From: Oligoflexus sp. | GTDB taxonomy: Bacteria > Bdellovibrionota_B > Oligoflexia > Oligoflexales > Oligoflexaceae | Assembly (NCBI GenBank): GCA_014378195.1 | Contig: JACMOC010000061.1 | Coordinates: 186,001-250,000, forward strand | Length of the DNA: 64,000 nucleotides | Direction of reading: 5' to 3' | Shown here: in pieces, positions 17,147-25,775 of the stretch | Position numbering within the stretch: the stretch's first letter is position 1 | How the letters are laid out: each line of letters opens with the position of its first letter | Program-made: the position numbers and the translations under genes | The notes under the pieces: generated by a model | Databases searched by the model: none | What the model was told of the DNA's origin: nothing | The model's input: only the letters and a program-made list of their open reading frames with translations

Positions 17147-18883
17147 ATGACCAAAAATTATAGCAGCCTTACTTTCTCGACGTTTACACTTTTGCTGGCT
17201 TACCTGTCTGCCTCAGCCTGTAAACCAATTGGAAGCGATTCCGAGCTTCATACTCTTCCGGCGCCGACTCAAGTGGCCTCTGCTGCGGATGATTGCGCTA
17301 AAGAGCGCGATCCAGGTCAACATCCTTGCCAGACCCTCACGCCCCAACAGCACGTGATCCCAGTATCGCAAGGTTTGGGCGGGACGTTCCGCCTTTCTGA
17401 TTACTGGCGAGGTGCGCTGGATATCGATAGACCCTCGGTAACCCGTCTTTCTAAGGGCATTTTTGTTGATAACACGAGCATATTTTTCAGCTCGGATGCC
17501 AATCCTCGCATTCCTGAAGATCATCAAAAGTTGATTGATAAGTTCATTGCCAAGATCAATTCTGGCGAAGCTGTCACAGCCGATGAGATGTGGACCGCGA
17601 GCGAAGCCAAACGTCTACTTGAATTAGATAAAAAGAACGGTTTCCGCGCAAAGGCTGCTACCTGGTTTAAAATGGCCAAAGACAAGGGCGTGAGTGGAAC
17701 TCTCCAGACAGCTAAGCAGGATGTTAAAGAATTCTGGAACAAGACTGAGAAAATACGCATTTCGACCAATCTCGAGACGATAATCGATTCCTACACCTCC
17801 TCGATTGAATTCTGGATCAGCGGCACCATGCTGAAAAAGAACTTTCATCCGAATGGTAAACATACTCTGTCGATCAAAATCGAAGCCACGCAAAAGGATG
17901 CTGCGGACTCATTTGTAAGTCTCGGTAACTCACCGTCCATCGATGCTTCAGCGACTGCCGTGACGAAAGGGGCCGTGAGTGAGATCGTGAAACTCACTGT
18001 CAGCGCACTGGGTGTTAGCATCAACGATTTTTTCACGAGTATTCCTCCAGGCGGTACCCTGGTTGAAAGTGGCAAGACTACAGGCCTCAAACTCCCTATA
18101 CCCAACCTCGCCGCGAAGATCCCACTTGCGGGGTATCCAGGTGCAGGTGTGTTCGCGGAGTTCACAGCTAAGGTAACAGGATCATTTCGTTATGGTATCG
18201 CCGCCCGGATTAAAGGGGTCCTCAGTTTGAGCGCCGCCCCCACTTTGGCCCTCATTACAAGCGCAGGTATAGGTGCGGAAGCCGCGATATTAAAAGCCAA
18301 GGTTTTAGGTTCACTGACTGTATTCGAACTTTCGTGGCCAATTACGGCCCATGTTGGAGGCAGTCGATCTAAGATTCTTTACGGAGGGGTCACTTACGAC
18401 GGTCAAAAGTTCGACTTCTTGAAAGGCAAGATTTCGCTGCAACTTTCGGCTGTCCTTCCTCAGCCAATCAAATTCATCTTTTATCTCATTTCGATGGCCG
18501 TGATTGATGGTGCGAAATATCCAACTTTGAAAAAGGCCTTAAGCGGCTACGACTGGGTCTACGATCTGTGGGCTCCGGCCGATCCCTTTAAAAATAAAAA
18601 CCTTCCGGGTGCTCCGATTGCCGAGTTTTACCATGTGACGTCTAAGGGTAAAACCGACTGTAACGCGGTCCATAAACTGATGCGGATGCATGCTATGGCC
18701 TCTCAGAACCAGCATGATGTAACTTATCAGCAAAATGGTAAGGACGGCTACTACCCAAAGGAATTGCAGGTTGCGTTTACTAAAATGCTCGAAAGACTTG
18801 CTGTTCCTATCCAAAAGTCTTGTCCTGCGGACCCGGCGTTCATAGCCCTCACGACCCATATTCCTACAGCTGCAACACCCTAA
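17147..18883 (+). CDS. large lipoprotein of unknown function
   Basis: A 578-residue protein with a signal peptide and lipobox ending at Cys25 (YLSASAC), so an outer- or inner-membrane lipoprotein. I do not recognise a family. Residues 30-70 are proline/glutamine-rich linker. The middle (about 215-450) is rich in short beta strands with alternating Gly, Ala, Ile and Leu, reminiscent of a lipid-binding or barrel-like fold. Four cysteines besides the lipobox lie in two pairs, near residues 49/60 and 505/562. RBS AGGAAG precedes the ATG. It is a single gene closed by a strong terminator. Confidence 0.7.
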   Translation: MTKNYSSLTFSTFTLLLAYLSASACKPIGSDSELHTLPAPTQVASAADDCAKERDPGQHPCQTLTPQQHVIPVSQGLGGTFRLSDYWRGALDIDRPSVTRLSKGIFVDNTSIFFSSDANPRIPEDHQKLIDKFIAKINSGEAVTADEMWTASEAKRLLELDKKNGFRAKAATWFKMAKDKGVSGTLQTAKQDVKEFWNKTEKIRISTNLETIIDSYTSSIEFWISGTMLKKNFHPNGKHTLSIKIEATQKDAADSFVSLGNSPSIDASATAVTKGAVSEIVKLTVSALGVSINDFFTSIPPGGTLVESGKTTGLKLPIPNLAAKIPLAGYPGAGVFAEFTAKVTGSFRYGIAARIKGVLSLSAAPTLALITSAGIGAEAAILKAKVLGSLTVFELSWPITAHVGGSRSKILYGGVTYDGQKFDFLKGKISLQLSAVLPQPIKFIFYLISMAVIDGAKYPTLKKALSGYDWVYDLWAPADPFKNKNLPGAPIAEFYHVTSKGKTDCNAVHKLMRMHAMASQNQHDVTYQQNGKDGYYPKELQVAFTKMLERLAVPIQKSCPADPAFIALTTHIPTAATP

Positions 18884-18901
18884 GAGATTGCGGCCCTGGT
18901 A

Positions 18902-18944
18902 AAGCGATTGGAAGCGGTAAGCTTCCAATCGCTTTTACTTTTTT
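18902..18944 (+). terminator. intrinsic terminator
   Basis: A perfect 14-bp stem, AAGCGATTGGAAGC with GCTTCCAATCGCTT, five-base loop, then a T-rich tract. It closes the lipoprotein gene at 18883. Confidence 0.92.
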
Positions 18945-18995
18945 GGGCGACGAATTGTGATAGGATCGTTACAAACGCAAAGGAATTCATATCGA

Positions 18996-20135
18996 ATGTT
19001 GCGATACAAAAGAATGTTAGTTTCAGCTTTAATGATAATGGTGGCTTTCAAACTAAGCGAGGCAGCCGCTGATGCTGCGTCTTCAGTGACCTCACCCACT
19101 GCACGTGCGAATACTTCGACTTTGGTCCAGGCGGTAAGCTCCCGTGCTGGCGCCTCGGCCTTACTGAAAGGGCCGCTCTTCCTCAGCGAAGCCCAATACG
19201 ATGCTGATTTTGATGCCAACGTTATACCTCTGATGGCGAAAGCTAAAACAGGATTTTTTGAGGGCGTTGATAACGTTCAAATTCATTATTCGATCGTCGA
19301 AAATCCAGCCGCGAAAGCGAGCCTTGTGATCGTGCCTGGTTTTACCGAGAACACCTTAAAATATCGGGAGCTGATTTATACGTTTTATCAGGCAGGTTAT
19401 TCTGTGTATACCTTCGACCCGCGTGGTCAGGGCTTATCGGCACGTATGACAGACGATAAGGAGGTCGTCTGGGTCAATCAGTGGAGTGATTACGTAACTG
19501 ACCTCAAAACATTTGTTCATACGCTTGTACCTAAAGGCGACAAAGAGATATTTCTCTTTTCCCATTCGACAGGCGCTGCCGTGGTTGCCGATGCGCTAAC
19601 GAGCGAACCGACGCTCGCAGCAGCAGCTGTTATGGGAAGTCCTCTCCTGACATTAAATACCGGCAGGTATCCTCTCTTTCTGGCGAAAGCAGTCGCAGCA
19701 GCTGGATATTTTATGGGAAAGGGCAAAGATTATGCTCCTGGTGAAGGACCAGTGGCTGATGACAGATGGGGTATAGCAACAGCAAGCACCTCGTCTGTGC
19801 CGCGATTTACTCGTTATAAAAGGGATGCTCTTCGGCTCGGGCAAGCGCAAGGCGGAGCGAGTTTCAACTGGGTCAGAGTAGTCCTCGAGATGAATGAAAG
19901 ACTTTATGATGCGAAGCTCGTAGCCGGTGTGACTCTACCTCTCCTCATGGCCGCTGCAGGACGCGATACATATGTTTTGTCAACCGGCATTACTTCCTAC
20001 TGCAAAGCCGCTAAAAACTGCGTGTTTTCTCAATATCCCACTTCGCGTCATGAGATCTATAACGAGGTCGATGAAATCCGCAGGCCCTGGTTGACGGAAG
20101 TCATCGCATTTTATGACAGACACTTGAAGAAATAA
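18996..20135 (+). CDS. secreted alpha/beta-hydrolase (monoacylglycerol lipase/lysophospholipase-like)
   Basis: A 379-residue protein. The start is ATG at 18996 with AAAGGA upstream; a cleavable signal peptide follows (hydrophobic ALMIMVAFKL, cut near residue 25). The lid-containing hydrolase fold has VPGFTENTLKY, FDPRGQGLS and a nucleophile elbow FSHSTGAA, where the usual first Gly of GxSxG is Ser. The late AAAGRDTYV holds the acid and SRHEIYNEV the His, as in PldB and monoglyceride lipases. It is exported, so it probably acts on lipids outside the cytosol, such as prey, host or its own lysophospholipids. Monocistronic, with its own terminator. Confidence 0.87.
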   Translation: MLRYKRMLVSALMIMVAFKLSEAAADAASSVTSPTARANTSTLVQAVSSRAGASALLKGPLFLSEAQYDADFDANVIPLMAKAKTGFFEGVDNVQIHYSIVENPAAKASLVIVPGFTENTLKYRELIYTFYQAGYSVYTFDPRGQGLSARMTDDKEVVWVNQWSDYVTDLKTFVHTLVPKGDKEIFLFSHSTGAAVVADALTSEPTLAAAAVMGSPLLTLNTGRYPLFLAKAVAAAGYFMGKGKDYAPGEGPVADDRWGIATASTSSVPRFTRYKRDALRLGQAQGGASFNWVRVVLEMNERLYDAKLVAGVTLPLLMAAAGRDTYVLSTGITSYCKAAKNCVFSQYPTSRHEIYNEVDEIRRPWLTEVIAFYDRHLKK

Positions 20136-20198
20136 TCTAAGAACGCAGTGGAGATTGCTCGATCAGCTGCGCGTAGGAGAGCATTTGATAAGTGTGCG

Positions 20199-20226
20199 GA
20201 GCTTGTTTGTTCAAGCTCTTTTTTTA
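20199..20226 (+). terminator. intrinsic terminator
   Basis: GAGCTTG and CAAGCTC pair around a six-base loop, followed by eight T residues. It closes the secreted hydrolase gene. Confidence 0.92.
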
Positions 20227-20901
20227 TCCCTTCGCAAAACCTCTTTTAAGCGTCCCCAGATAATGCACACAAGGCAGGACACCCGTGGAGGGCATAAGAA
20301 TAGTGCCAGGGGATAAAACCGCGTTGCAGCCCGTCTGGGCCTTATCACCGATCAAAGACCCAAGTTTGCGGAGGCCTGAGGGGACCTTGGCGTCCGTTTC
20401 CGGATGAAGAACGGAGACTTCGTTGCCCCGAAGTTTCAGATTTGCCAATTTAGTGCCGGCACCGAGATTGACATCATGGCCTAGAATGGAATCGCCTACA
20501 TAAGCGAAATGTCCTGCTTTGGCCTCATCAAGAAAGATGGAGCCTTTCACTTCAGTGGTGTGCCCGACTACAGATTTTGCCCCGATAAACGCGCTGCCGC
20601 GAATAAAGGCTCCGTGCCGCACTTCGGCCCCAGGACCGATAAAGGTGGGGCCTTGTATATAGGCAAACGGGCCAACTTCGGCACCTTCGGCAACGTAAAC
20701 TGCACCTTCAAGTATCGCCTGGGGATGCACACGGCCTTTGACCAAAGGTTGGTCAGTCACCCCATGTTCACGAAGTAAACGTTCGATAAAAGCGGTGAGG
20801 GGTTTGCCGAGGAGTTCGAACACGTCATGAACGGCAAATTGCTCACCTAGAAAAACCTTGTCGAGTTGAAAGAGAATTCGGGGATTTAGGGCGTTGCTCA
20901 T
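20224..20901 (-). CDS. left-handed beta-helix (hexapeptide repeat) protein, GlmU-C-like
   Basis: A 225-residue protein. The first 50 residues are helical; the rest is a run of hexapeptide repeats ([I/V/L]-G-x4), from VKGRVHPQAILEGAVYVAEG to GCNAVLSPGTIL. This is the left-handed beta-helix of sugar acyl- and nucleotidyltransferases. The order of coils, with a LKLRGNEV insert, resembles the acetyltransferase half of GlmU without the pyrophosphorylase half. It probably acylates a nucleotide sugar or other small amine with acyl-CoA in envelope synthesis. RBS GAGGAA. Its 3' end abuts the terminator of the convergent hydrolase gene. Confidence 0.83.
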   Translation of the reverse strand: MSNALNPRILFQLDKVFLGEQFAVHDVFELLGKPLTAFIERLLREHGVTDQPLVKGRVHPQAILEGAVYVAEGAEVGPFAYIQGPTFIGPGAEVRHGAFIRGSAFIGAKSVVGHTTEVKGSIFLDEAKAGHFAYVGDSILGHDVNLGAGTKLANLKLRGNEVSVLHPETDAKVPSGLRKLGSLIGDKAQTGCNAVLSPGTILMPSTGVLPCVHYLGTLKRGFAKG

Positions 20902-21274
20902 GAGGCGTTCCTCTATAAACAGGCAAGTATTGCCTCAAGTGATTCTGGATCTAGCCGAATTAGGAATCAAAGGTAGCAAAATCCTAGCAACCTGTCATGT
21001 AACTAAAACAGTGAATGAAGGTTCGGGACGGAGTGGGGTCAATCGTATTATGTTCGATGTGAATAGCTTTAAAAAGTCCGTAAAAGAGTGGATACGTGTC
21101 AATGCAGATGGCACCGAGATTGACCTGCGTGACTATTGCGATGAACTCGTACCTGCTCAGCAGTATCAAGCCAACCAATGGTTGATCGAGCAGACTCTGT
21201 CCTGGTATCGCCATATTCTGGAACGCCGTGTCGAAGAAGGCTCGGATTTCGAATCAGAAGCTGGCGAAGTCTAA
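20894..21274 (+). CDS. conserved-looking small protein of unknown function
   Basis: Up to 126 residues, no family recognised. The start is unsure: TTG at 20894 or ATG at 20900 would overlap the divergent hexapeptide gene, while GTG at 20939 gives MILDLAELGIKG without a clear RBS. The body is soluble, mixed alpha/beta, with FKKSVKEWI and a C-terminal helical WLIEQTLSWYRHILERRV, and an acidic tail. A strong terminator follows, so the transcript is real. No signal peptide. Confidence 0.6.
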   Translation: MLMRRSSINRQVLPQVILDLAELGIKGSKILATCHVTKTVNEGSGRSGVNRIMFDVNSFKKSVKEWIRVNADGTEIDLRDYCDELVPAQQYQANQWLIEQTLSWYRHILERRVEEGSDFESEAGEV

Positions 21275-21310
21275 TCCGATTTTACAATCTGAGTTGAGTC
21301 CCGCCTAAAA

Positions 21311-21358
21311 TAAGCGTTAACAACGGCCTTTTAGCCGAGTTAACGCTTATTTCTTTTT
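21311..21358 (+). terminator. intrinsic terminator
   Basis: TAAGCGTTAAC and GTTAACGCTTA form an 11-bp stem with a second small GGC/GCC pairing inside the loop, then TTTCTTTTTG. It closes the gene ending at 21274. Confidence 0.9.
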
Positions 21359-21389
21359 GTTCAAAACGGGGCTATTTTGATCGAGTTTT

Positions 21390-21434
21390 TCACAAGAAAA
21401 AGCCGTTTGGAAGTGTGACTTCCAAACGGCTTTT
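21390..21434 (-). terminator. intrinsic terminator
   Basis: A perfect 16-bp stem, AAAAGCCGTTTGGAAG with CTTCCAAACGGCTTTT, loop of five. Read on the minus strand it continues TTCTTG, closing the gene at 21453-21758. It stands back to back with the plus-strand terminator at 21311. Confidence 0.9.
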
Positions 21435-21452
21435 ATCAAAAGGTCTTGGGTA

Positions 21453-21758
21453 TTACGTATGACGTGAATTGGCTTCTTTGATACGAAGGTATTCTGTCTC
21501 AGGGATGAAGTCCAAAACTTCGAGGTCCTCAAAACCCATATCTTCGATCCAATGCACATTTTTCATCTCGGGAAGGGGCGAGACAACAAAGCTCCCATCT
21601 TCCTTTTCGTAGTATTCATACGCGTCGAGTATCTTGCCGGCTCGTGTGATCTGGTAGTAGTGATACCCATCGCCATTGACGAGACGTCCATCACGAGAAT
21701 CACCGGTCCAATACTCTTTCGCGAATACTACATCTTGCACTTGCGCTAATTCTTTCAT
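21453..21758 (-). CDS. small acidic protein of unknown function
   Basis: A 101-residue soluble protein with a near-ideal RBS (GGAGGGCGGC) before its ATG and its own terminator, so almost certainly expressed. Sequence is beta-rich in the first two-thirds (GDGYHYYQITRAG, AYEYYEKEDGSFVV), then acidic (MGFEDLEVLDFIPETEY). No family recognised. It is not obviously tied to its neighbour lepB, 92 bp downstream on the same strand. Confidence 0.75.
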   Translation of the reverse strand: MKELAQVQDVVFAKEYWTGDSRDGRLVNGDGYHYYQITRAGKILDAYEYYEKEDGSFVVSPLPEMKNVHWIEDMGFEDLEVLDFIPETEYLRIKEANSRHT

Positions 21759-21850
21759 ATGCCGCCCTCCAGTCTCATCATTACCTATCGGCAGAATTCG
21801 ATGGCAGATGAGCTCTATGAACTAGGCCGTTGATTTCAGCAATAAAAATC

Positions 21851-22606
21851 TTAGCGGAGGCTGTGGCCAAACCGATCCCAGCGCAGGTGCGGGAGGAATC
21901 CGTCATCGACCGTGAACATACTCCACATGACGAACAGAGCCTTGCCCTTGATATAATCGCGCGGAACCTGACCCCAAGATCTTGAATCCGTTGAGTTATC
22001 CCGGTTATCACCCATTACAAAATAACTGTTCTCAGGAACAGTGTATTCACCGCCTTCGGATGGGTATTTCATGCTGAGTGAGAAAAACGGGCTTGAGACC
22101 TTATCCTGAATAACCCAGTGATCCAGGTCGCCGAGCTTTTCGACGGTCAGAGTCTTGATATCAGGATTGTCGTGGATATCGTTGAGAATGGAGCGATCGT
22201 TGTCATGATCGCTACGTTCCTGGACGTTGCCGTTGATATAGAGGAGATTGTTCTCTACGCGTATTTTGTCACCCGGAAGGCCAACGATGCGTTTTACGTA
22301 ATCAACATCGGGTTCTTTCGGATATTTGAAAACAATGATGTCGCCACGTTTTGGAGCGGCCCAGGTCATCAGCGCATAATCGGTGAACGGAACTTTAACA
22401 TCGTAGGCCAGTTTCCAGGCTAAAAGCCGGTCACCGACTTTGATCGTTGGCTCCATCGAGGCTGTCGGCACATGATAGGGCGAAGCAACAGACCAGCGAA
22501 AAGCTAGAATGAGGGCAAGAAAGATAGCGAGTTGACGCAGATTCTCAGGACTGAAAAACCCGGGTTTGGCTTTTTTGCTCGGAACAGACTCTAGTTCTTC
22601 AGACAT
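21851..22606 (-). CDS. lepB: signal peptidase I
   Basis: A 251-residue membrane protease that cleaves signal peptides of exported proteins on the periplasmic face. It has one membrane segment at about 24-42, then the Ser/Lys dyad: Ser50 in PTASMEPT and Lys105 in DYVKRIVGLPGD. Box E is GDNRDNSTDSRSWG. The insert between the dyad and box E (about 120-185, acidic) is longer than in Gram-positive enzymes. RBS GAAGGA. No lspA or lepA is adjacent. Confidence 0.96.
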   Translation of the reverse strand: MSEELESVPSKKAKPGFFSPENLRQLAIFLALILAFRWSVASPYHVPTASMEPTIKVGDRLLAWKLAYDVKVPFTDYALMTWAAPKRGDIIVFKYPKEPDVDYVKRIVGLPGDKIRVENNLLYINGNVQERSDHDNDRSILNDIHDNPDIKTLTVEKLGDLDHWVIQDKVSSPFFSLSMKYPSEGGEYTVPENSYFVMGDNRDNSTDSRSWGQVPRDYIKGKALFVMWSMFTVDDGFLPHLRWDRFGHSLR

Positions 22607-22711
22607 AATTCCTTCTTAACCTCAAAACGAAAGGTATAATGGCCGTCTCGAGACGTGCCCGAAAAATTCTTGTACCTCAGACTAAGCATTTAGTCATGAG
22701 AGATCACTGAG

Positions 22712-23095
22712 ATGCCCTTTAGAAGCACCCCAAATCTGCCGATGAGGCAGGAGAAGGCAGGGCAAAGCATGATATTCATCAAAGATATTCGCGGTAGGAA
22801 CTACCTACTTGCCCTCGTCATCGTGTTTGGCTTCACGCTTGCTGTCCCTATGCGTCTCTATGCTTATTCCGCAAATAAAGTCTTCATGGAGACTCTTGAT
22901 GACGGACGCATTCGCGTGGCTGTGTTTTACACGGTCCCGGCGCTCAAAGAGTTTCGGAATGCTCAAGCGATCTTCACCAGTAAAAAGGAGGCGAATGCCT
23001 TCTACTGGCATCTGGTCAAAGGCGGGGACTTCTCCGTGAATGGACCGGCAAACCTACGTTTTACGCCACCCAAGACTCAGCCCACACCCTGGTAA
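22712..23095 (+). CDS. small secreted protein of unknown function
   Basis: Up to 127 residues. Starts at 22712, 22742 or 22769 are all possible; the last (MIFIKDIRG) gives a normal signal peptide with hydrophobic core YLLALVIVFGFTLAV and cleavage near LYA-YSA. The mature part is about 75 residues with a mixed alpha/beta look (DGRIRVAVFYTVPALKEFR, TSKKEANAFYWHLVKGG). No family recognised. It ends 12 bp before the convergent PfkB gene. Confidence 0.6.
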   Translation: MPFRSTPNLPMRQEKAGQSMIFIKDIRGRNYLLALVIVFGFTLAVPMRLYAYSANKVFMETLDDGRIRVAVFYTVPALKEFRNAQAIFTSKKEANAFYWHLVKGGDFSVNGPANLRFTPPKTQPTPW

Positions 23096-23107
23096 CAATC
23101 ACGAAAA

Positions 23108-24082
23108 TCAGAGGTTTTTTGCTCGTTCAATCGCTGCGGCCGATACGTTCGCGCCGAGACGGCTGATCACGTCGCTTGCCAGCGTCGCCGCGATTTTGCC
23201 TGAGGCTTCCAAAGATTTGTTCAGGCACAAACCATAGAGGAATCCCGAAGCAAACATGTCGCCGGCACCTGTCGTGTCGATAACCTGCGTCGCGACCGGG
23301 GCAATCGTGTAACGATCCTTGCCTTTGCCGATCAAAGCACCTTCAGCGCCTAATTTAATAGCTGCTATCGCGCCGCTTTCCGCGATGCGATTGGCTGCGA
23401 CTTCGGGTGTGGATTCGTAGAGGAGATGAGCCTCTTCGCGATTGGCAAAAACGATGTCAGCGTATTCTTCGATAACGGAGATAAACTCCTGACGGCAATT
23501 CCGAACCACAAATGGATCGGCGACATCGAAAGAGATCAAAGTGCCGGCTTCTTTCGCGGTTTTCAGAGCTTTTTTGATAGCGCCGATCTGAGAGGTGTTG
23601 GCCCATTGATAGCCGGAGAAGTGAAAGACCTTTGCCGCCTGGATATCAGCGGTAGGCACAATGCTCTCGTCAAATAGACAACTTGCGCCAAGGCTCGTAT
23701 TCATAGTGCGTTCGCCATCCGGCGTGACGAGAATAAAACAAAGGCCGGTATGCGCGTCCACTTTCTGGATGTGTGAGGCGATGCCGAGATCTTTCATACG
23801 ATTTTGAATGAGGTCGCCGTAGCTATCATGGCCAATAGTGCCGGCGAAGGAGGTTTTCGCGCCGAGAGCCGCTAGAGTGCGGATCGCGTTCATACTGGAG
23901 CCGCCCAGCTCATGCGTGGTCTTGGTGTTTTTGAAGTGGGCTATGACATCCTGCTGCCGCGCGTCGTCGACGAGGTGCATGATGCCCTTATTGAGGTTCA
24001 GAGATTTGATATCCTGCTCAGTAGCAGTCACAAGGATATCGACGAGGGCATTACAAATCGAAACAACATCTAAAATCTTCAC
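23108..24082 (-). CDS. PfkB-family carbohydrate/nucleoside kinase (adenosine-kinase-like)
   Basis: A 324-residue ribokinase-fold kinase. The start is GTG at 24082 (MKILDVVSICNALVD) with GGGAG upstream; the open frame extends to 24148 without an RBS. Signature 1 is GGSSMNAIRTLAALG with SFAGTIGHDSYGDL; signature 2 is DTTGAGDMFASGF, which contains the catalytic Asp. N-terminal NALVDI and the overall length fit bacterial adenosine-kinase-like sugar kinases. The phosphate acceptor (adenosine, ribose or fructose derivative) cannot be fixed from sequence alone. Confidence 0.88.
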   Translation of the reverse strand: MKILDVVSICNALVDILVTATEQDIKSLNLNKGIMHLVDDARQQDVIAHFKNTKTTHELGGSSMNAIRTLAALGAKTSFAGTIGHDSYGDLIQNRMKDLGIASHIQKVDAHTGLCFILVTPDGERTMNTSLGASCLFDESIVPTADIQAAKVFHFSGYQWANTSQIGAIKKALKTAKEAGTLISFDVADPFVVRNCRQEFISVIEEYADIVFANREEAHLLYESTPEVAANRIAESGAIAAIKLGAEGALIGKGKDRYTIAPVATQVIDTTGAGDMFASGFLYGLCLNKSLEASGKIAATLASDVISRLGANVSAAAIERAKNL

Positions 24083-24183
24083 GATGCCGAAATCTCCCGG
24101 GGTTACCAAAGTTGACCCGAGTCTAAGGACGGCGCATCGGAGTGTCAAGCTGAGTGCTAGTCAGACAGCAGAAAGACGTGGTT

Positions 24184-24726
24184 TTAAGAGCTTTTCTGGA
24201 TTGGAAAAGTATCGAAGTTGCGCGTGTTCTGAAAGTTGGCTTCCTGTTTCAGAAGTTTTGCATGGATAGCCTCGAGGTCCTTGACGCTGGACACAACGAT
24301 TTGCAGATAACGTTTACGGCAAAGGTGACTGATCGCAAGAGCGCTCAGGACCGGGATGAAGTTCGGCATAGCGATAAGCATCTCCGCTACAAAACTGCCG
24401 GCCAGTATCACGATCAGGCCAACGCCTTTGTTGCGTCGTTTCGACCAAAATCCGCCGTCGCTGCCATAAGCCAAGGTCGCAAAGGCGAAAAGGATCAGAG
24501 CACTCGAAGTTGCGATGAATGTCTCGAGGCCCCGCGTATCAGGAAGAAATCCTAAGATCTGCATCCCTATCAGGGCTGCAAAGGCCCAGGAGGCAATAAC
24601 GTTCTGACGCCTAAGACTTGACTCTTGGTAGTGACAACCATCCGGCAATCTCATACGAGTCCACAGCCATAAACATAGCGTGACAACAATAGTGCAGTTT
24701 CCTGCATCAATTTGAGGGACTGCCAT
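24184..24726 (-). CDS. multi-spanning membrane protein of unknown function
   Basis: A 180-residue protein with four to five hydrophobic segments (about 12-24, 42-60, 70-88, 100-120, 122-135) and a charged cytosolic tail ending in a predicted helix (SSVKDLEAIHAKLLKQEANF). No family recognised. The RBS is weak (AGG directly upstream) so the start is unsure. It follows the 24813-25646 gene on the same strand after a hairpin. Confidence 0.55.
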   Translation of the reverse strand: MAVPQIDAGNCTIVVTLCLWLWTRMRLPDGCHYQESSLRRQNVIASWAFAALIGMQILGFLPDTRGLETFIATSSALILFAFATLAYGSDGGFWSKRRNKGVGLIVILAGSFVAEMLIAMPNFIPVLSALAISHLCRKRYLQIVVSSVKDLEAIHAKLLKQEANFQNTRNFDTFPIQKSS

Positions 24727-24772
24727 AAAAAACCTACGCGTCGTTGAGTTGATTCAATGAAGTATAAATCCA

Positions 24773-24792
24773 ATCGTGACTCCTGTCACGAT
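24773..24792. other. perfect hairpin between two minus-strand genes
   Basis: ATCGTGAC-TCCT-GTCACGAT, an 8-bp perfect stem with a four-base loop. No T-run follows on the minus strand, so it may be a weak or factor-assisted terminator, an RNA-processing site or an operator. Confidence 0.4.
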
Positions 24793-24812
24793 CGAAGCAC
24801 GCGAAAGCTCTC

Positions 24813-25646
24813 TTAAATCACTAACACGGATTTGGGCTTTTTGGCCGCTTCTTTAATGTCACAAAGAAGGAGAAAGCCTTTGAGAGACGAGGTTTGAAGA
24901 TCTTTTAAAGGCAGTCTCATTGGCATTAAATAGGCACATTGGAGTCGGGGTTTTGGACCTGAGGTATAATTTAAAGCTACGAGATGATGATCCATCTTTG
25001 CTAGTTTTTTAAGGGCACCGTCCGCCAAGGCCTGCCAAGAAAGACTGGTTGGACCTTCGAGTAGGAATGATACCGAGCAGCCATCAGCCGCTAGGCTTTG
25101 CTTTTCCACCTTTTTGAAAAGGCCCTCGGCATCCCCTTTGAACGCCTGAAGGAGCCGGGTATGTTCGGTATCAAGCCAGGGTTTTTGGAAACTGGAGTTT
25201 TTGGGATTTAAAGAACTGTCAACAGCTGTGCCCCAGGCTAACAATGAGCTTAGGTCGAACGATGTTGAATGAGGCGACGCAGCCTGAGCCAGGACTTGAA
25301 ACAGAAACTGAGTCGTAAGTGGATCACTCGAGTCGATCCAGGCAGCTATTTTTCTATAAAAGTCTGGTGCTTGCCACTTTGGAAGTGAGTTTTCCAATTG
25401 TTCGATGCGTAGAAGCAGATGGCGACTTTGCAGGCCCAGAGAGAGATCGCCGACCGGCGAACCATCCGATGTCATTAGGAAGTGGGATGCTTCAGGGGTA
25501 TCGATGAGTTTCAAATAATCGTCTTGGGCACCCGTGACAAAACGCTCCGCTAAGGCGGCTTGGAGACAAACCAAGGCCTGGCGTAGGGGATCCTGAAATT
25601 GGATAACCCCCTCATAACGTTTCTTTTTTACGGGCTGGGCCGACAT
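24813..25646 (-). CDS. soluble protein of unknown function
   Basis: A 277-residue cytosolic protein with no signal peptide or membrane segment and no family I recognise. It has a basic N-terminus (PVKKKRYEG), several amphipathic helices rich in Leu/Gln, the repeated-looking phrases SLGLQSRHLLLRIEQLENSL and LLAWGTAVDSSLNPKN, and a hydrophobic C-terminus with LKGFLLLCDIKEAAKK. Leu/Ser/Lys composition resembles its neighbours, so transfer is not suggested. Monocistronic or followed by the membrane-protein gene. Confidence 0.65.
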   Translation of the reverse strand: MSAQPVKKKRYEGVIQFQDPLRQALVCLQAALAERFVTGAQDDYLKLIDTPEASHFLMTSDGSPVGDLSLGLQSRHLLLRIEQLENSLPKWQAPDFYRKIAAWIDSSDPLTTQFLFQVLAQAASPHSTSFDLSSLLAWGTAVDSSLNPKNSSFQKPWLDTEHTRLLQAFKGDAEGLFKKVEKQSLAADGCSVSFLLEGPTSLSWQALADGALKKLAKMDHHLVALNYTSGPKPRLQCAYLMPMRLPLKDLQTSSLKGFLLLCDIKEAAKKPKSVLVI

Positions 25647-25775
25647 ACGCCGATAGCCTTAAATAGTTGAACTCATTCAATTATCGGTAGAAGAGGGGAG
25701 AAGTTGAGGGCAAGTCGGAGACTGAGAGGAAAAAGGGGCTTATGGTACGTGTAAGTCCCCGAATTTGCGAGGGAA

